A stretch of DNA of 64,000 nucleotides from Rhodococcus sp. WMMA185 (GCF_001767395.1 NZ_CP017014.1:3046501-3110500), one strand, 5' to 3'; counted from the first letter of the stretch, positions 39,480-48,840 are shown. A program made the numbers and translations. The notes: generated by a model from the sequence alone, not told the origin.

Positions 39480-40226
39480 ATGATCGTGTGGCCGAAGGTA
39501 TCGACGATCTGGTACACCGACGTTCCCGAGCCGGCCGCCGTTCTGGGCACCCGTACCCAGCCTGATCCAGAGGCTGCAGCGCAACTCACCGCCCGCCTCT
39601 TCCCCACCATGGAATCCACCCCGACCGGCTCGGTTCCACTGTCTGAGGCCGCTACTCTCGGCGCGACCGGAACCGTCCACATCGGGTGCTTTCCGGGCAT
39701 CTCGGTGGTGTGCGGAATCGATCTCGCGGTTCCGAGGCCGTCCACCCTGCCCGAGACGCACATCCGCCCTACCGGATCCGCGAAGACCTACTACGTGGCT
39801 TCCAAGCCCGATATCTCGTGGGGCTCGTTCGCAATGTGGGATGAGGGAATCCTGACGAGGTCGTTCAGCGCGACACCGGTCCACATCCACGAAGATCTCG
39901 GTGTCCCTCTGGTGTGGGAGAAGCCCTTCTGGGCGGGCGACTTTCCGATGCAGCACCCCCCAGAGGTTCTTCCGGACCCGCAATCGCTGCCATTCCACCC
40001 CCAGCACTTCGCCGAGGGAGCCAACCAGGCGTGGCTGGGATTTACATACGCCGGCTCATCCGAAGACACCCTGGTCGATCCGGATAGCATCACAGTGCTC
40101 GGGTTCGTGGTTCACCATCCGGGCGTAAGTCCCGAGACCGAAACCGTGGGCGCTACTACCAATGGGTCCTCACCGGCGCATGACACCCGCAAACGCGCGC
40201 CGCTGCGGCGGTACTTCGGCTTCTGA
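39480..40226 (+). CDS. conserved actinobacterial hypothetical protein
   Basis: A 248-residue soluble protein without TM or signal peptide. It begins MIVWPKVSTIWYTDVPEPAAVLG and has GCFPGISVVCGIDLA and EDLGVPLVWEKPFWAGD. I recall similar proteins in actinobacteria (perhaps DUF6928) but assign no function. Next to sepH and convergent with the DUF2537 gene. Confidence 0.7.
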   Translation: MIVWPKVSTIWYTDVPEPAAVLGTRTQPDPEAAAQLTARLFPTMESTPTGSVPLSEAATLGATGTVHIGCFPGISVVCGIDLAVPRPSTLPETHIRPTGSAKTYYVASKPDISWGSFAMWDEGILTRSFSATPVHIHEDLGVPLVWEKPFWAGDFPMQHPPEVLPDPQSLPFHPQHFAEGANQAWLGFTYAGSSEDTLVDPDSITVLGFVVHHPGVSPETETVGATTNGSSPAHDTRKRAPLRRYFGF

Positions 40227-40241
40227 TCGAGTCCGCCCGCG

Positions 40242-40553
40242 CTATGCGGCGCCGACGAGCATCACGAACCACCCGCCGAGAACCCCCGCTGCCGCGCCGT
40301 ACACAAGCCAGCGCCAGATCGGGACTCGTCGCAGTCGCCACGCCGACGGCGCGAACCCCACCACTGCAACGACTTCGAGAACAACAGCAAGCACCACGTT
40401 GATGCGGGCGAGTTGGGAACCGAAGGCGACGACCGCCACGAACACCAGTGCTGCCGAGAACCCCGCGACCACGAGTCCGGTGAACCACGGAGTTCTCGCC
40501 GGCTGATCGGTCGAATGCGCCTGATACTGGGCGTGCGGGTGCCCCATCCTCAC
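40242..40553 (-). CDS. DUF2537 membrane protein (Rv0882-like)
   Basis: A 103-residue protein with a short soluble N-terminus and three TM helices (residues ~23-45, 52-67, 80-100). Start GTG 40553 overlaps the methylase stop (GTGA); an ATG follows six bases later. It lies in the same order as Rv0881-Rv0882. Function unknown. Confidence 0.75.
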   Translation of the reverse strand: MRMGHPHAQYQAHSTDQPARTPWFTGLVVAGFSAALVFVAVVAFGSQLARINVVLAVVLEVVAVVGFAPSAWRLRRVPIWRWLVYGAAAGVLGGWFVMLVGAA

Positions 40554-41356
40554 CCACCTGTTCGGACGCGCTCATAGAACGCCATGGCCGCCGCGGTCGC
40601 GACATTGAGGGAATCCGTTCCTGGTGCCATCGGAATGCGTGCGCGAATGTCCGTGGCCCGCATGGCGTGCTCGGTGAGGCCGGGGCCTTCCGCGCCCAGC
40701 AGCAACGCCACCTTCTCGCCCACCATCGCCTCCGCCAACGTCACCGCCGCGGGGTTCGGGGTCAACGAGATCAACTGGAAACCTCGCTCCCTTAGCGTCT
40801 CCAGGTCGTGCGGCCACTTCACCGTATGGGCGAACGGAATTCGCAGCACGTGTCCCATCGAGACCCGTACGGCTCGCCGGTACAGCGGATCGGCACACCC
40901 CTTGCCGAACACCACCGCATCGACACCGAGGCCCGCGGCGTTGCGAAACATCGAACCCAGGTTCTCGTGATCGTTGACTCCTTCGAGCACCGCGACCGTC
41001 TTGGAACTGCCGAGCACATCGGCCAACTCCAGGGGCTCGGGACGACGAGCCACCGCAAGCACACCCCGGTTGAGATGAAACCCGACGACCTCGGCCATGA
41101 CCTCGGCTGTAGCCCGGTAGAACGGCACATCCACACCTTCGAGGTCGACCGCGAGTTCCTCGAGCCGCCGATCGACACCCAGCAGAGCGATGGGGTCGAA
41201 CCGAGACGCCAGCATTCGCTGTACGACCAGCACGCCCTCCGCGATTACCAAGCCCTTCCCCGAGGGAAGGTCTGGGCGACGATCCGACGAGTTGAGATCG
41301 CGAAAGTCGTCCAGCCTGCTGTCGGCCGGATCCGGCGTGTCGATGACGTGAACCAC
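40550..41356 (-). CDS. SpoU/TrmH family RNA 2'-O-methyltransferase (Rv0881-like)
   Basis: A 268-residue SPOUT methyltransferase. The C-terminal half has the three motifs: DHENLGSMFRNAAGLG (motif 1), ALLLGAEGPGLT (motif 2) and IPMAPGTDSLNVATAAAM (motif 3). It transfers methyl from SAM to a 2'-OH in rRNA or tRNA. Its stop overlaps DUF2537. The target base is unknown. Confidence 0.85.
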   Translation of the reverse strand: MVHVIDTPDPADSRLDDFRDLNSSDRRPDLPSGKGLVIAEGVLVVQRMLASRFDPIALLGVDRRLEELAVDLEGVDVPFYRATAEVMAEVVGFHLNRGVLAVARRPEPLELADVLGSSKTVAVLEGVNDHENLGSMFRNAAGLGVDAVVFGKGCADPLYRRAVRVSMGHVLRIPFAHTVKWPHDLETLRERGFQLISLTPNPAAVTLAEAMVGEKVALLLGAEGPGLTEHAMRATDIRARIPMAPGTDSLNVATAAAMAFYERVRTGG

Positions 41357-41383
41357 CGGTCCATCGTGCCGTATGCGCGGGGT

Positions 41384-41815
41384 TTACTCCGAATCGGCGA
41401 CGATGGATGTGATGATGCCGACCGCGTCACGAAGAACCTTCAACTCCGCCTCGTCGAGCCCGGACAACTGCTCGTTCATCCATACTTCGCGGGCATGGGT
41501 CTCGTCGATGATCAGCGCGCGTCCCGAGTCCGTGAGAGTGACGATTATCTGTCGCCCGTCTGTAGGGTGCGGTGCACGCTCGACCAGACCCAGCTCGACC
41601 AGCGAGGCGATGACACGGGTCATCGAGGGTGGCTGGACCTTTTCCTTGGCGGCGAGACTGCCCGGAGTCATTGCCCCCTCACGCGAGAGGGTGGCCAGGG
41701 CCGACAACTGAGTGAGTGAGACCTGGGCATCCGCGCGCCGTCCACGCAAGTGGCGGGTGAGGCGCACGACAGCCAGGGAGAGGTCGCTGGCGAGTGCTCG
41801 GGTTTCCGTGGTCAC
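41384..41815 (-). CDS. MarR family transcriptional regulator (Rv0880-like)
   Basis: A 143-residue winged-helix protein: SLTQLSALATLSREGAMTPGSLAAKEKVQPPSMTRVIASL then the wing RAPHPTDGRQIIVTLTDSG. MarR proteins repress transporter or stress genes and release DNA on ligand binding. It lies 33 nt upstream of the permease gene's stop and is separate in the same strand; regulation of the adjacent NCS2 gene is not shown. Confidence 0.85.
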   Translation of the reverse strand: MTTETRALASDLSLAVVRLTRHLRGRRADAQVSLTQLSALATLSREGAMTPGSLAAKEKVQPPSMTRVIASLVELGLVERAPHPTDGRQIIVTLTDSGRALIIDETHAREVWMNEQLSGLDEAELKVLRDAVGIITSIVADSE

Positions 41816-41848
41816 TGCACTGACAATACGGGACCGGCGGGCGTGCGT

Positions 41849-43303
41849 TTACGTTAACGCGTTGGTGATTGGATCGACCGCGAAGTAGGCCACGAAAAGC
41901 AGCGACACAATCCACATCAAGGGATGAATCTTTCTGATGCCACCACCTGCGGCGTTCAGGGCAACCCAGGAGATGAATCCGACGCCGATACCGTTGGCGA
42001 TCGAGTACGTGAACGGCATGACGACAATGGTGAGGAACGCGGGCAACGCCATCGAGAACTTGGTGAAGTCGATGTCGCGAACCTGGCTGATCATCATTGC
42101 ACCGACCACGACCAGCGCCGGGGCCGCTGCCTCGATCGGCACGACCTCATACAGCGGGGTGAGGAACATCGCGGCCAGGAACAGCACACCCGTCACCACA
42201 TTCGCCAGTCCGGTGCGAGCACCCTCGGCGATACCCGACGCGGACTCCACGAACACCGTGTTGGACGACGCCGAAGCACCGCCACCGACGACTGCTCCCG
42301 CCCCCTCGACGACCAGTGCGCGTCCGATGTTGGGGACGTTGCCGTTCTCGTTCGTGAGGCCGGCCTCCTTGCCGAGGCCGGTCATCGTGCCCATGGCATC
42401 GAAGAAGTTCGCCAACACCAAGGTGAAGACCAGCAGGCTGGCTGCGAGGACACCGATACGCGTGAAGGCACCGAAGAGGCTGACCTCGCCGACCAGGCTG
42501 AGGTCAGGAAGTTCGGCCAGCACGTTAGGAGCATCCGGGACACTGAGATTCCAGCCCTGGGGGTTCACACCCAGCGACGGTCCGACGCCGGCCACAGCCT
42601 CGATGATCGCGGCGAACACGGTCGTGACGACGATGCCGATCAGCAGACCACCGCGCACCTTGCGCACCACCAGAATGCCCATCAGCAGAAGACCGAACAC
42701 GAACGTGACGGTCGGCCATGAGGAGATCGATCCGTTGATACCCAGGCCGACCGGGACGGTGGTCCCTGCGGCGTCAGGGATGCGGCGCACGAACCCGGCA
42801 TCGACGAGACCGATGAAAGCGATGAACATGCCGATGCCGGCGGCGATCGCCGACTTCAGCTCGGGCGGAATCGCGTTGAACACGGCGGTCCGGAATCCGG
42901 TGAGCGCCAGTACGACGATGATGACACCGTCGATGACCACGAGCCCCATCGCCTCCGGCCAGGTGACCTGCGGCGCGATCGTCACGGCGAGGAGGCTGTT
43001 GATGCCCAGGCCCGCCGCGATGGCGAAGGGATAGTTGGCGACAACGCCGAAGATGATGCTCATCAACCCCGCCACCAGGGCCGTGACGGCGGCCAACTGG
43101 TCCACGGGGAGAATATTGCCGAGCACATCGGTCTTCGCGGCGGCATCCTCCGGGGAGAAGCTGCCGAGGATGAGGGGATTGAGCACAACGATGTACGCCA
43201 TCGCTACGAACGTGACCACTCCACCGCGGATCTCCGTGCCTACCGTCGAACCACGCTCGGTGATCTTGAAGTAGTTGTCGAGCAGTCTTGGAGTCGTACC
43301 CAT
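41849..43303 (-). CDS. NCS2 family purine/uracil permease (AzgA-like)
   Basis: A 484-residue membrane protein with about 13 hydrophobic segments. TEIRGGVVTFVAMAYIVVLNP at the N-terminus and SSNTVFVESASGIAEGARTG and LANFFDAMGT in the middle mark the AzgA subgroup, which transports adenine, guanine and hypoxanthine by proton symport. Start ATG 43303 matches family length. Substrate is inferred. Confidence 0.83.
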   Translation of the reverse strand: MGTTPRLLDNYFKITERGSTVGTEIRGGVVTFVAMAYIVVLNPLILGSFSPEDAAAKTDVLGNILPVDQLAAVTALVAGLMSIIFGVVANYPFAIAAGLGINSLLAVTIAPQVTWPEAMGLVVIDGVIIVVLALTGFRTAVFNAIPPELKSAIAAGIGMFIAFIGLVDAGFVRRIPDAAGTTVPVGLGINGSISSWPTVTFVFGLLLMGILVVRKVRGGLLIGIVVTTVFAAIIEAVAGVGPSLGVNPQGWNLSVPDAPNVLAELPDLSLVGEVSLFGAFTRIGVLAASLLVFTLVLANFFDAMGTMTGLGKEAGLTNENGNVPNIGRALVVEGAGAVVGGGASASSNTVFVESASGIAEGARTGLANVVTGVLFLAAMFLTPLYEVVPIEAAAPALVVVGAMMISQVRDIDFTKFSMALPAFLTIVVMPFTYSIANGIGVGFISWVALNAAGGGIRKIHPLMWIVSLLFVAYFAVDPITNALT

Positions 43304-43392
43304 AATTCCCAATTCCTCGCCTGAAATCGCGGCCTGAAGTCGCGCACCGCCCATGGAGATTAGGGCACGCGGACAGGGGTAACGTTCAGCTC

Positions 43393-43641
43393 GTGAACGA
43401 GAACACAGGCCGCCCATCGCTCACTCAACGCCTCTCCGACCCGCGACCTGCGCTGATCCTGGGGACACTGGCGTGGGCAGCCGCGGCCGGCGTGGTGATT
43501 GTCACGGGCGACCGGTGGTCGAATGTGTTCCCGACAACTATCGCCGGCGTGGTCGTAGGGTGCCTCGGCTACGGATTGTTCACGTTGCAGAGGCGAGCGG
43601 CCCGTCGCGGCAGCCGTGGGGCACAGCAGGGACTGCTCTAG
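43393..43641 (+). CDS. DUF2530 membrane protein (Rv0879c-like)
   Basis: An 82-residue protein with two TM helices (residues ~24-40, ~45-65) and a basic C-terminus. DPRPALILGTLAWA is the family start. Its last codons and stop make the first unit of a 23-nt tandem repeat. Start GTG 43393. Function unknown. Confidence 0.75.
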   Translation: MNENTGRPSLTQRLSDPRPALILGTLAWAAAAGVVIVTGDRWSNVFPTTIAGVVVGCLGYGLFTLQRRAARRGSRGAQQGLL

Positions 43642-43692
43642 ACCAACAGCAGGGACTGCTCTAGACCAACAGCAGGGACTGTTCTGAACCAA
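43624..43692 (+). repeat. three 23-nt tandem repeats starting inside the DUF2530 3' end
   Basis: Units begin at 43624, 43647 and 43670, the first two identical, the third with two or so changes. Each starts CAGCAGGGACTGCTCTAG and contains the palindrome AGCAG-GGA-CTGCT. The gene stop lies in unit 1. Confidence 0.88.
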
Positions 43693-43706
43693 CAGCACCG
43701 CACGCT

Positions 43707-44273
43707 CTAAGCGTTGGTGCCGTGATTGCGTCTGGATCGGATGCGACCGAACTGGGGACGTGTCGAGAAGATCCAGAGTGCCGCCCACAGCGCGCCGAAC
43801 GCCCACCCCGCGAGTACGTCCGTCGTCCAGTGCGCAGCGAGATAGATCCGTGACAGACCGACCGCCAGCGTATACAGCAGCAGAAGGACGACAACCACGA
43901 TCTGCACATGCCGGACCAGCACCACTCGGAGGATCACGGCAACCGTGACACAGATGAGGATGGCCGTCAGCATCGCGTGGCCCGAGGGGAACGAGTAGGT
44001 CGAGGTCTCGATCAGCCGTTCCGGGAGGGGTGGACGCGGTCTCTCCCACAGATTCTTGAGTCCTGTCATCACGGCGAGACCCGACAGCACGGCGCCAGAC
44101 ACGAGTAGGGCTTCTCGGCGGCGATTGCGAAGCAAGAGGGAGACGGTCAGGACTGCCGACGCGATCAAGACGGCGACGGTTCCCCCGGTGTCCGTGACGA
44201 CGGACGCGACATCGATCAGCCACGCAGTACGGTCGGCGACCACACTTTCGAGGACGTTCTGATCAATCGACAT
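43707..44273 (-). CDS. PAP2 superfamily phosphatase
   Basis: A 188-residue membrane protein with five to six TM helices. The acid-phosphatase motifs are KNLWERPRP, SFPSGHAM and SRIYLAAHWTTDV. It probably removes phosphate from a lipid pyrophosphate such as undecaprenyl-PP or a related lipid. ATG 44273 overlaps the sacsin-like ATPase gene by 11 bp, so it belongs to that operon. Confidence 0.85.
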   Translation of the reverse strand: MSIDQNVLESVVADRTAWLIDVASVVTDTGGTVAVLIASAVLTVSLLLRNRRREALLVSGAVLSGLAVMTGLKNLWERPRPPLPERLIETSTYSFPSGHAMLTAILICVTVAVILRVVLVRHVQIVVVVLLLLYTLAVGLSRIYLAAHWTTDVLAGWAFGALWAALWIFSTRPQFGRIRSRRNHGTNA

Positions 44274-47019
44274 CGGTACCACCCCACGTTTGCCCACTCC
44301 ACGATCCGGAGCAGTGCGCGGTCCCACCTTCGTCCACCCACCACGGAACCGCCACCTCTGCTTCGATCGCGCCGGTCAGTCTCACAGTGAGCCGTGGATG
44401 GACGAATACGTTCCCCTCGGGGAGCGTGCGGCCGAGGGTCGCGAAGGCGAGCACGGCGGTGGGTTCTCGTTCGAACGACGACTCGCGTCCGGAACTGCTG
44501 ACCGTTCCGCGGACCGCGGCGGAAGCGACAGGAAGGTCGAGAAGATCGGCGAGCGCATCGGCGGTCTCGATATCCCCGACCACAAGGCGCTCATGGGGCA
44601 CGGCAGCGGCGAGCCAGGGCTTGTCCAGCACCAACGCTTCGGCCGGGTCGATCGGCGCGCCGGTGATGCTCCGTACGTGTTCGGGTAGCCGGAGGTCCTC
44701 GAGGTCGAGGACATGCGCGGCGACGGCGGCGGCGAGCAGCCCGTGAGCGCGCACGACCACCGCCGGGCTCGGCTCACGACGCGGATCCGCCAGCCGGTCG
44801 AGAAGCAGTTGCGCAAGGTCGAGCGAGTCGACCGTGGCGGGAGCCAACGATGCGGCGAATATTGCGGACTCGGGGTGGTCGACGGGATCGAGCAGGCCGT
44901 CAAAGGTGTCGTCCGCGGGCCCTCGGAGGAAGCCAAGAGCCTGATCACCCAACACGGCATTGTGGCGCAGCCACCACGCCGTGTAGCCGCCGCGGTCCTC
45001 GAGCAACGGACGAGTGACCGGATCGCCCGCGAGCATGGTCAACGCCCGTGACCAGCGGTTGTCGTCCACCAGATCCAGGTCTCGGACGGCCTCGATCGTG
45101 TCGGGGTCGTCGTCGAGCGTGTCCCACCACAGGTCCTCGTCGTCGAGATCATGGTCGGGACCGGTGGGAAGTTCGGCTCGCAGGACGGTGAACCCCCAGC
45201 CCACACCCACGGCCCGGAGTGCGTCTTCGCCTACCCGTTCGGCGAACGACGCATCGAGGCAGGAAAACGGCGAATCGTCCACCAGGACATCGGCGAGAGG
45301 TGCGCCGGGCAGCAGCAATTCATCCGCGCCGCGTAGCTCTCCGTCGGCCGACGGAAGGAGCAACTGTCCGAGCCACGACGGCAGCGTCCCGAGGTCAGCT
45401 CCTTCAGCGAGCGCCAGCACGGCGGAGGACAGCTCCTCGGCTGCCGCCGAATCCGTGTGGTCGAGGGCTTCGATCTCGTTCCGCAATGCCGGTTCGGAAA
45501 GGATATCGGCCGCGGTAGCGGTTTTCGCGCCGAGTCGCGACAGCAGGGGGTGTGCGGCATCGGGGTGCACGAGCCGCGTCCAGCCGACTCTCACTCCGCC
45601 TTCGATGTGTTGCCCCACCAACACTGTTCGCGGGCCGGTGACCGTACGACCGTCGGACAGCGGAACCGGGATCGAAGCCAGTTCTTCGGTAGCGATTGCG
45701 TCGACCGCAAGGGGTTCGAGCGCCGTGTAGAGTCGCCGCCACCAGTCGGGTTCGCGTTCGATGCCGCTGAGGAGCTCGGTGATCCGGGCCAGGCCGATGC
45801 GGTGGGTGTCGACGGCCGCCAGAGCATTCGACCACCGCGGCCCCGACAGATCCGGGACGACCAGACCGTCGACGATGTCGACGAGAAGTTCGCCCAACTC
45901 CTCGGTGAGCCCGGGTACGACCGCCGCCCGGCACGGTGCCCTGTCCTTGCCGCCCACAGTCGGCAGCCAAGGCTGCTCTCGGAGCTCGGCAACCACGTGT
46001 TCGCGTAGCGCAGAGTCCACTTCACCGCGCGCGAAGGCGGGGACGGGAATCATGGACACTCGTTGATCCGGCGGAATGGCGGCTACGAACTCGGCGTACC
46101 CGGACGCCACCGTCGCGATCGCGGTGCCCGGCAACACGCGTCGTCGATCGGGTTGCATGGCGATGTCGGCAACAAGGATCGCGGGGATCGACAGAGTCTC
46201 ATCGGATCGGGTGGGTGCGCGCAACACGTCTTCGATGACCGGGGAGGCGACGCCGTCGTGGACCGGAACCAACCAGCGCGCACATCCGGACTCGTACTGC
46301 CACCAGCGGTCGTCACCGATCGTGATCTCGGTCAAACCCGAATCCAATGGGCGTTCGCTCCGACGAAACGTTCTGTCACCCACTGTGATCGAGACCAGAT
46401 GGGGAAGTTCGAGCAGCAGGTCGGTAGCCTCGCGCGCCATGTAGGCAAGAAGTGACCCTGCCTGGACGTCGTCGCGCAAGGCCAACACAACCTCCGACTC
46501 GACTCCGGCGCAAGGACGCTTGTCCGTCGGCCATGCGAGTCGAAGTATCGGCACGACCGCTCCCGGGTCCGCTCCGTTGAAGGCATCGATAGCGGACCTG
46601 GTCCGCTCGGCGGAAAAGGAGATGGAACCGGATGTCGATCGAATCTCGATCTCGTCGCTCACCGAAAGCACGGCCGTGAACCCCACGCCGAAACGGCCGA
46701 CCGCTCCCTCGGCCTTGTTCGACGCGCGCAACGCGACCAGCGACTGGACTCCCGGCTCGTCGAGAGGAGCGCCCGTGTTGGACACGATCAGAACGCGTCC
46801 GTCGAGGCACACCGACAGCTCACCGGGCACTTCGGCGCGGGCCGCGGCGTCGGCGGCATTCTGCGCCAGTTCGGTCAGCAAGCGGTCGCGGTAGCCGCCG
46901 CGTACCAAGTCGGACTCTGCGGCGACATCCTCACGGAGCCGGGTCGGGGAGGTGCGCCAGGCGAGCAGCGTCGAGTCACGCAGCGCACGGGTGCCGAATG
47001 GATCGGCTAGCTGGTCGAT
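44263..47019 (-). CDS. sacsin N-terminal ATPase-like (GHKL) protein, non-canonical start
   Basis: About 918 residues. The conserved N-terminus runs ADPFGTRALRDSTLLAWRTS then TRLREDVAAESDLVRGGYRDR, then the GHKL ATP site ELAQNAADAA, VSNTGAPLDE and GRFGVGFTAVLSVSD. This is the Hsp90-like sacsin ATPase module. No ATG, GTG or TTG is in frame before the conserved start; the first canonical codon is TTG 46908, inside the domain. ATC 47019, with GAGGA 6 nt upstream, is the best candidate. The gene overlaps the DUF3027 stop and PAP2 start. The role of the C-terminal ~600 residues is unknown. Confidence 0.75.
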   Translation of the reverse strand: MDQLADPFGTRALRDSTLLAWRTSPTRLREDVAAESDLVRGGYRDRLLTELAQNAADAAARAEVPGELSVCLDGRVLIVSNTGAPLDEPGVQSLVALRASNKAEGAVGRFGVGFTAVLSVSDEIEIRSTSGSISFSAERTRSAIDAFNGADPGAVVPILRLAWPTDKRPCAGVESEVVLALRDDVQAGSLLAYMAREATDLLLELPHLVSITVGDRTFRRSERPLDSGLTEITIGDDRWWQYESGCARWLVPVHDGVASPVIEDVLRAPTRSDETLSIPAILVADIAMQPDRRRVLPGTAIATVASGYAEFVAAIPPDQRVSMIPVPAFARGEVDSALREHVVAELREQPWLPTVGGKDRAPCRAAVVPGLTEELGELLVDIVDGLVVPDLSGPRWSNALAAVDTHRIGLARITELLSGIEREPDWWRRLYTALEPLAVDAIATEELASIPVPLSDGRTVTGPRTVLVGQHIEGGVRVGWTRLVHPDAAHPLLSRLGAKTATAADILSEPALRNEIEALDHTDSAAAEELSSAVLALAEGADLGTLPSWLGQLLLPSADGELRGADELLLPGAPLADVLVDDSPFSCLDASFAERVGEDALRAVGVGWGFTVLRAELPTGPDHDLDDEDLWWDTLDDDPDTIEAVRDLDLVDDNRWSRALTMLAGDPVTRPLLEDRGGYTAWWLRHNAVLGDQALGFLRGPADDTFDGLLDPVDHPESAIFAASLAPATVDSLDLAQLLLDRLADPRREPSPAVVVRAHGLLAAAVAAHVLDLEDLRLPEHVRSITGAPIDPAEALVLDKPWLAAAVPHERLVVGDIETADALADLLDLPVASAAVRGTVSSSGRESSFEREPTAVLAFATLGRTLPEGNVFVHPRLTVRLTGAIEAEVAVPWWVDEGGTAHCSGSWSGQTWGGTDVD

Positions 47020-47942
47020 GCGGAATCCTCGGCCGGTTGGGCGGGTGCTTGCGCCTCTGCCTTCTCTACTACCTCGGGTTCTGCATCGTCGGCCACGGGT
47101 TCTTCATCGTCGGCCACGGGTTCTTCATCGGCCGCCACGGGTTCCGCATCGTCGGTCACCTGGGGTTCCGCATCGGGCTTTCCGACCACCTCGATGGCAC
47201 CGTCGTCGTAGGCACCGTACTGCGGCGAACCCGCACCCGACGGGAGCGTCGTATCGGAGTGTGCTCCGCATCCGTACATCGCATCGACGACATGCCCGTC
47301 GGCGGCCATCTCGTTTCCACAGACCCCGAACGATGCACGCATCGAACCCGCAAGCGGAAGGAAGAACCCACACAACTCACAGGTTGACGGTGCGGCCTTG
47401 GCCATCTCGGAATTGGGGCCGAAGTCGCCATCGTGCCAACGCTGCGCCGCGTCGAGACGACCTTCGAGGCTCATCACCTGTCTACGGCCGAGGCCTAGTT
47501 CGAGTGCGACGTCATCGACCTCCGGGTCACCGCTCGCTACGTATCCAGGAACGAGTCGGGGGTCGCCGGCAGGAGGTGCCAGCAGATCGCCCGCGGACAG
47601 ATCGCCCGGGCGAATGCGCTGATCCCACGGTATCCACGCGGGTGCAACCAACGCATCAGGTCCGGGGAGCAGGGCGATTTCACTGACGGTGGCTTGGTCC
47701 GAATCGGGCTCGGCAGCCACCACCACTACCCACTGCCAGCCCCTGTAGCCCGGAAGGTCGGCAACGAAACGGTGAGTCGCGGCGCACTCGTCCTCGGACA
47801 CGACGTCCAGATAGTCGCCGACTCCCCCGTCCTGCAATTCGACTAGTGCGGCGCGGGCAAGCTCGACAGCATCAGCCAGTACCGGACGCACTACCGCGCG
47901 CTCGTCTGAAGAAGCAACACTCACACCTCCAGTTTGCCGCAT
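47007..47942 (-). CDS. DUF3027 protein (Rv0877-like)
   Basis: A 311-residue soluble protein. The core includes GDYLDVVSEDECAATHRFVADLPGY and a putative zinc site CELCGFF with later CGNEM and YGCGAHS. A low-complexity acidic tail has repeated PVADDEEPVAD units. Start ATG 47942 or GTG 47924 directly after GGAGGT. It leads an operon of overlapping genes (DUF3027, sacsin-like ATPase, PAP2). Function unknown. Confidence 0.75.
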   Translation of the reverse strand: MRQTGGVSVASSDERAVVRPVLADAVELARAALVELQDGGVGDYLDVVSEDECAATHRFVADLPGYRGWQWVVVVAAEPDSDQATVSEIALLPGPDALVAPAWIPWDQRIRPGDLSAGDLLAPPAGDPRLVPGYVASGDPEVDDVALELGLGRRQVMSLEGRLDAAQRWHDGDFGPNSEMAKAAPSTCELCGFFLPLAGSMRASFGVCGNEMAADGHVVDAMYGCGAHSDTTLPSGAGSPQYGAYDDGAIEVVGKPDAEPQVTDDAEPVAADEEPVADDEEPVADDAEPEVVEKAEAQAPAQPAEDSASTS

Positions 47943-47983
47943 CGCCGCAACTGTGTGCCCACTTGGGCTGTCATGCTTGTTCT

Positions 47984-48793
47984 ATGGTCGGCCGCAGGAA
48001 CCTCATCGCAGCGCTGTTCACGATGGCGTGGGTAGTCACCGCATGTGCCCCGCAAAGTCCCGCACTATCGGGTGTGTCCGCTACTGATCTTCGCGTCGAG
48101 ATACTGCGGACCTTGGACCACGATCCGAATGCCTTCACCCAAGGGCTCGAAATCGACGGGCCCGACCTGCTCGAGGGAACGGGGCGACCCGGTGAATCGT
48201 GGATACAGGCAACCGATCTCGACAGCGGTGTCGTCCGTGCGAGAGCCGATTTACCGCCGCCGCTGTTCGGAGAGGGCATCACCGTGAGCAACGGCGCGGT
48301 TTGGCAGTTGACGTGGCGCGACGGCTTCGTCATCGTCCGGGATCGCGCCACGCTGGCCGAGCAGCGACGGATCCCGTTCGACGGTGAGGGATGGGGCATC
48401 TGCGCGTTGCCCGAGTATCTCGTCACGAGCAACGGCTCACCCACCCTCACATTTCGAGACCCGGTGACGTTCGAGCCCAGGCACACCGTCGAGGTACAGC
48501 GAGACGGTGTTCCACTGACCAATCTCAACGAACTCGAGTGCGCAGAAGACGGATCGATCTATGCGAACGTCTGGACGACGGACATCGTTGCTCGCATCGA
48601 TCCTGCGGACGGACGGGTCACCGCACTGATCGATGCCTCAGCCCTGCGAGCTGCGCTTCCACCGGGCCCACGTCCCATCGACGTCCTCAATGGCATCGCC
48701 CAAATCCCGGGAACCGACCACTTCCTACTCACGGGGAAGTACTGGCCCCGCATGTACGAAGTGCGGTTCGTGCCGTCAACTGCTCAGCCCTGA
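47984..48793 (+). CDS. glutaminyl-peptide cyclotransferase-like lipoprotein
   Basis: A 269-residue exported protein: signal peptide with lipobox VTAC at residues ~19-22, then a Glu_cyclase_2 propeller (HDPNAFTQGLE, NGAVWQLTWRDG, LNELECAEDGSIYANVW, LNGIAQIPG). The family makes N-terminal pyroglutamate from glutamine. The stop codon lies in a hairpin (48782-48803). It is divergent from DUF3027. Confidence 0.82.
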   Translation: MVGRRNLIAALFTMAWVVTACAPQSPALSGVSATDLRVEILRTLDHDPNAFTQGLEIDGPDLLEGTGRPGESWIQATDLDSGVVRARADLPPPLFGEGITVSNGAVWQLTWRDGFVIVRDRATLAEQRRIPFDGEGWGICALPEYLVTSNGSPTLTFRDPVTFEPRHTVEVQRDGVPLTNLNELECAEDGSIYANVWTTDIVARIDPADGRVTALIDASALRAALPPGPRPIDVLNGIAQIPGTDHFLLTGKYWPRMYEVRFVPSTAQP

Positions 48794-48803
48794 CGGGCTG
48801 AGC
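48782..48803. terminator. 9-bp hairpin containing the cyclotransferase stop codon
   Basis: GCTCAGCCC pairs with GGGCTGAGC around a 4-nt TGAC loop. The TGA stop (48791-48793) runs into the loop. It could end the cyclotransferase transcript and, from the other side, that of tnpB. It may also be part of the tnpB right end. Confidence 0.7.
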
Positions 48804-48811
48804 TTGCAGCT

Positions 48812-48840
48812 GTAACACCCCACTGGCTGTCAGGTGTCAC
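48812..48840 (-). other. hairpin at the tnpB stop, candidate omega-RNA 3' element
   Basis: GTGACACC pairs with GGTGTTAC (one wobble) around a 13-nt loop on the minus strand; the tnpB stop lies in the left arm. TnpB guide RNAs derive from the gene's 3' end and adjoining right end, so this is where a scaffold would lie. No experimental proof. Confidence 0.4.
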
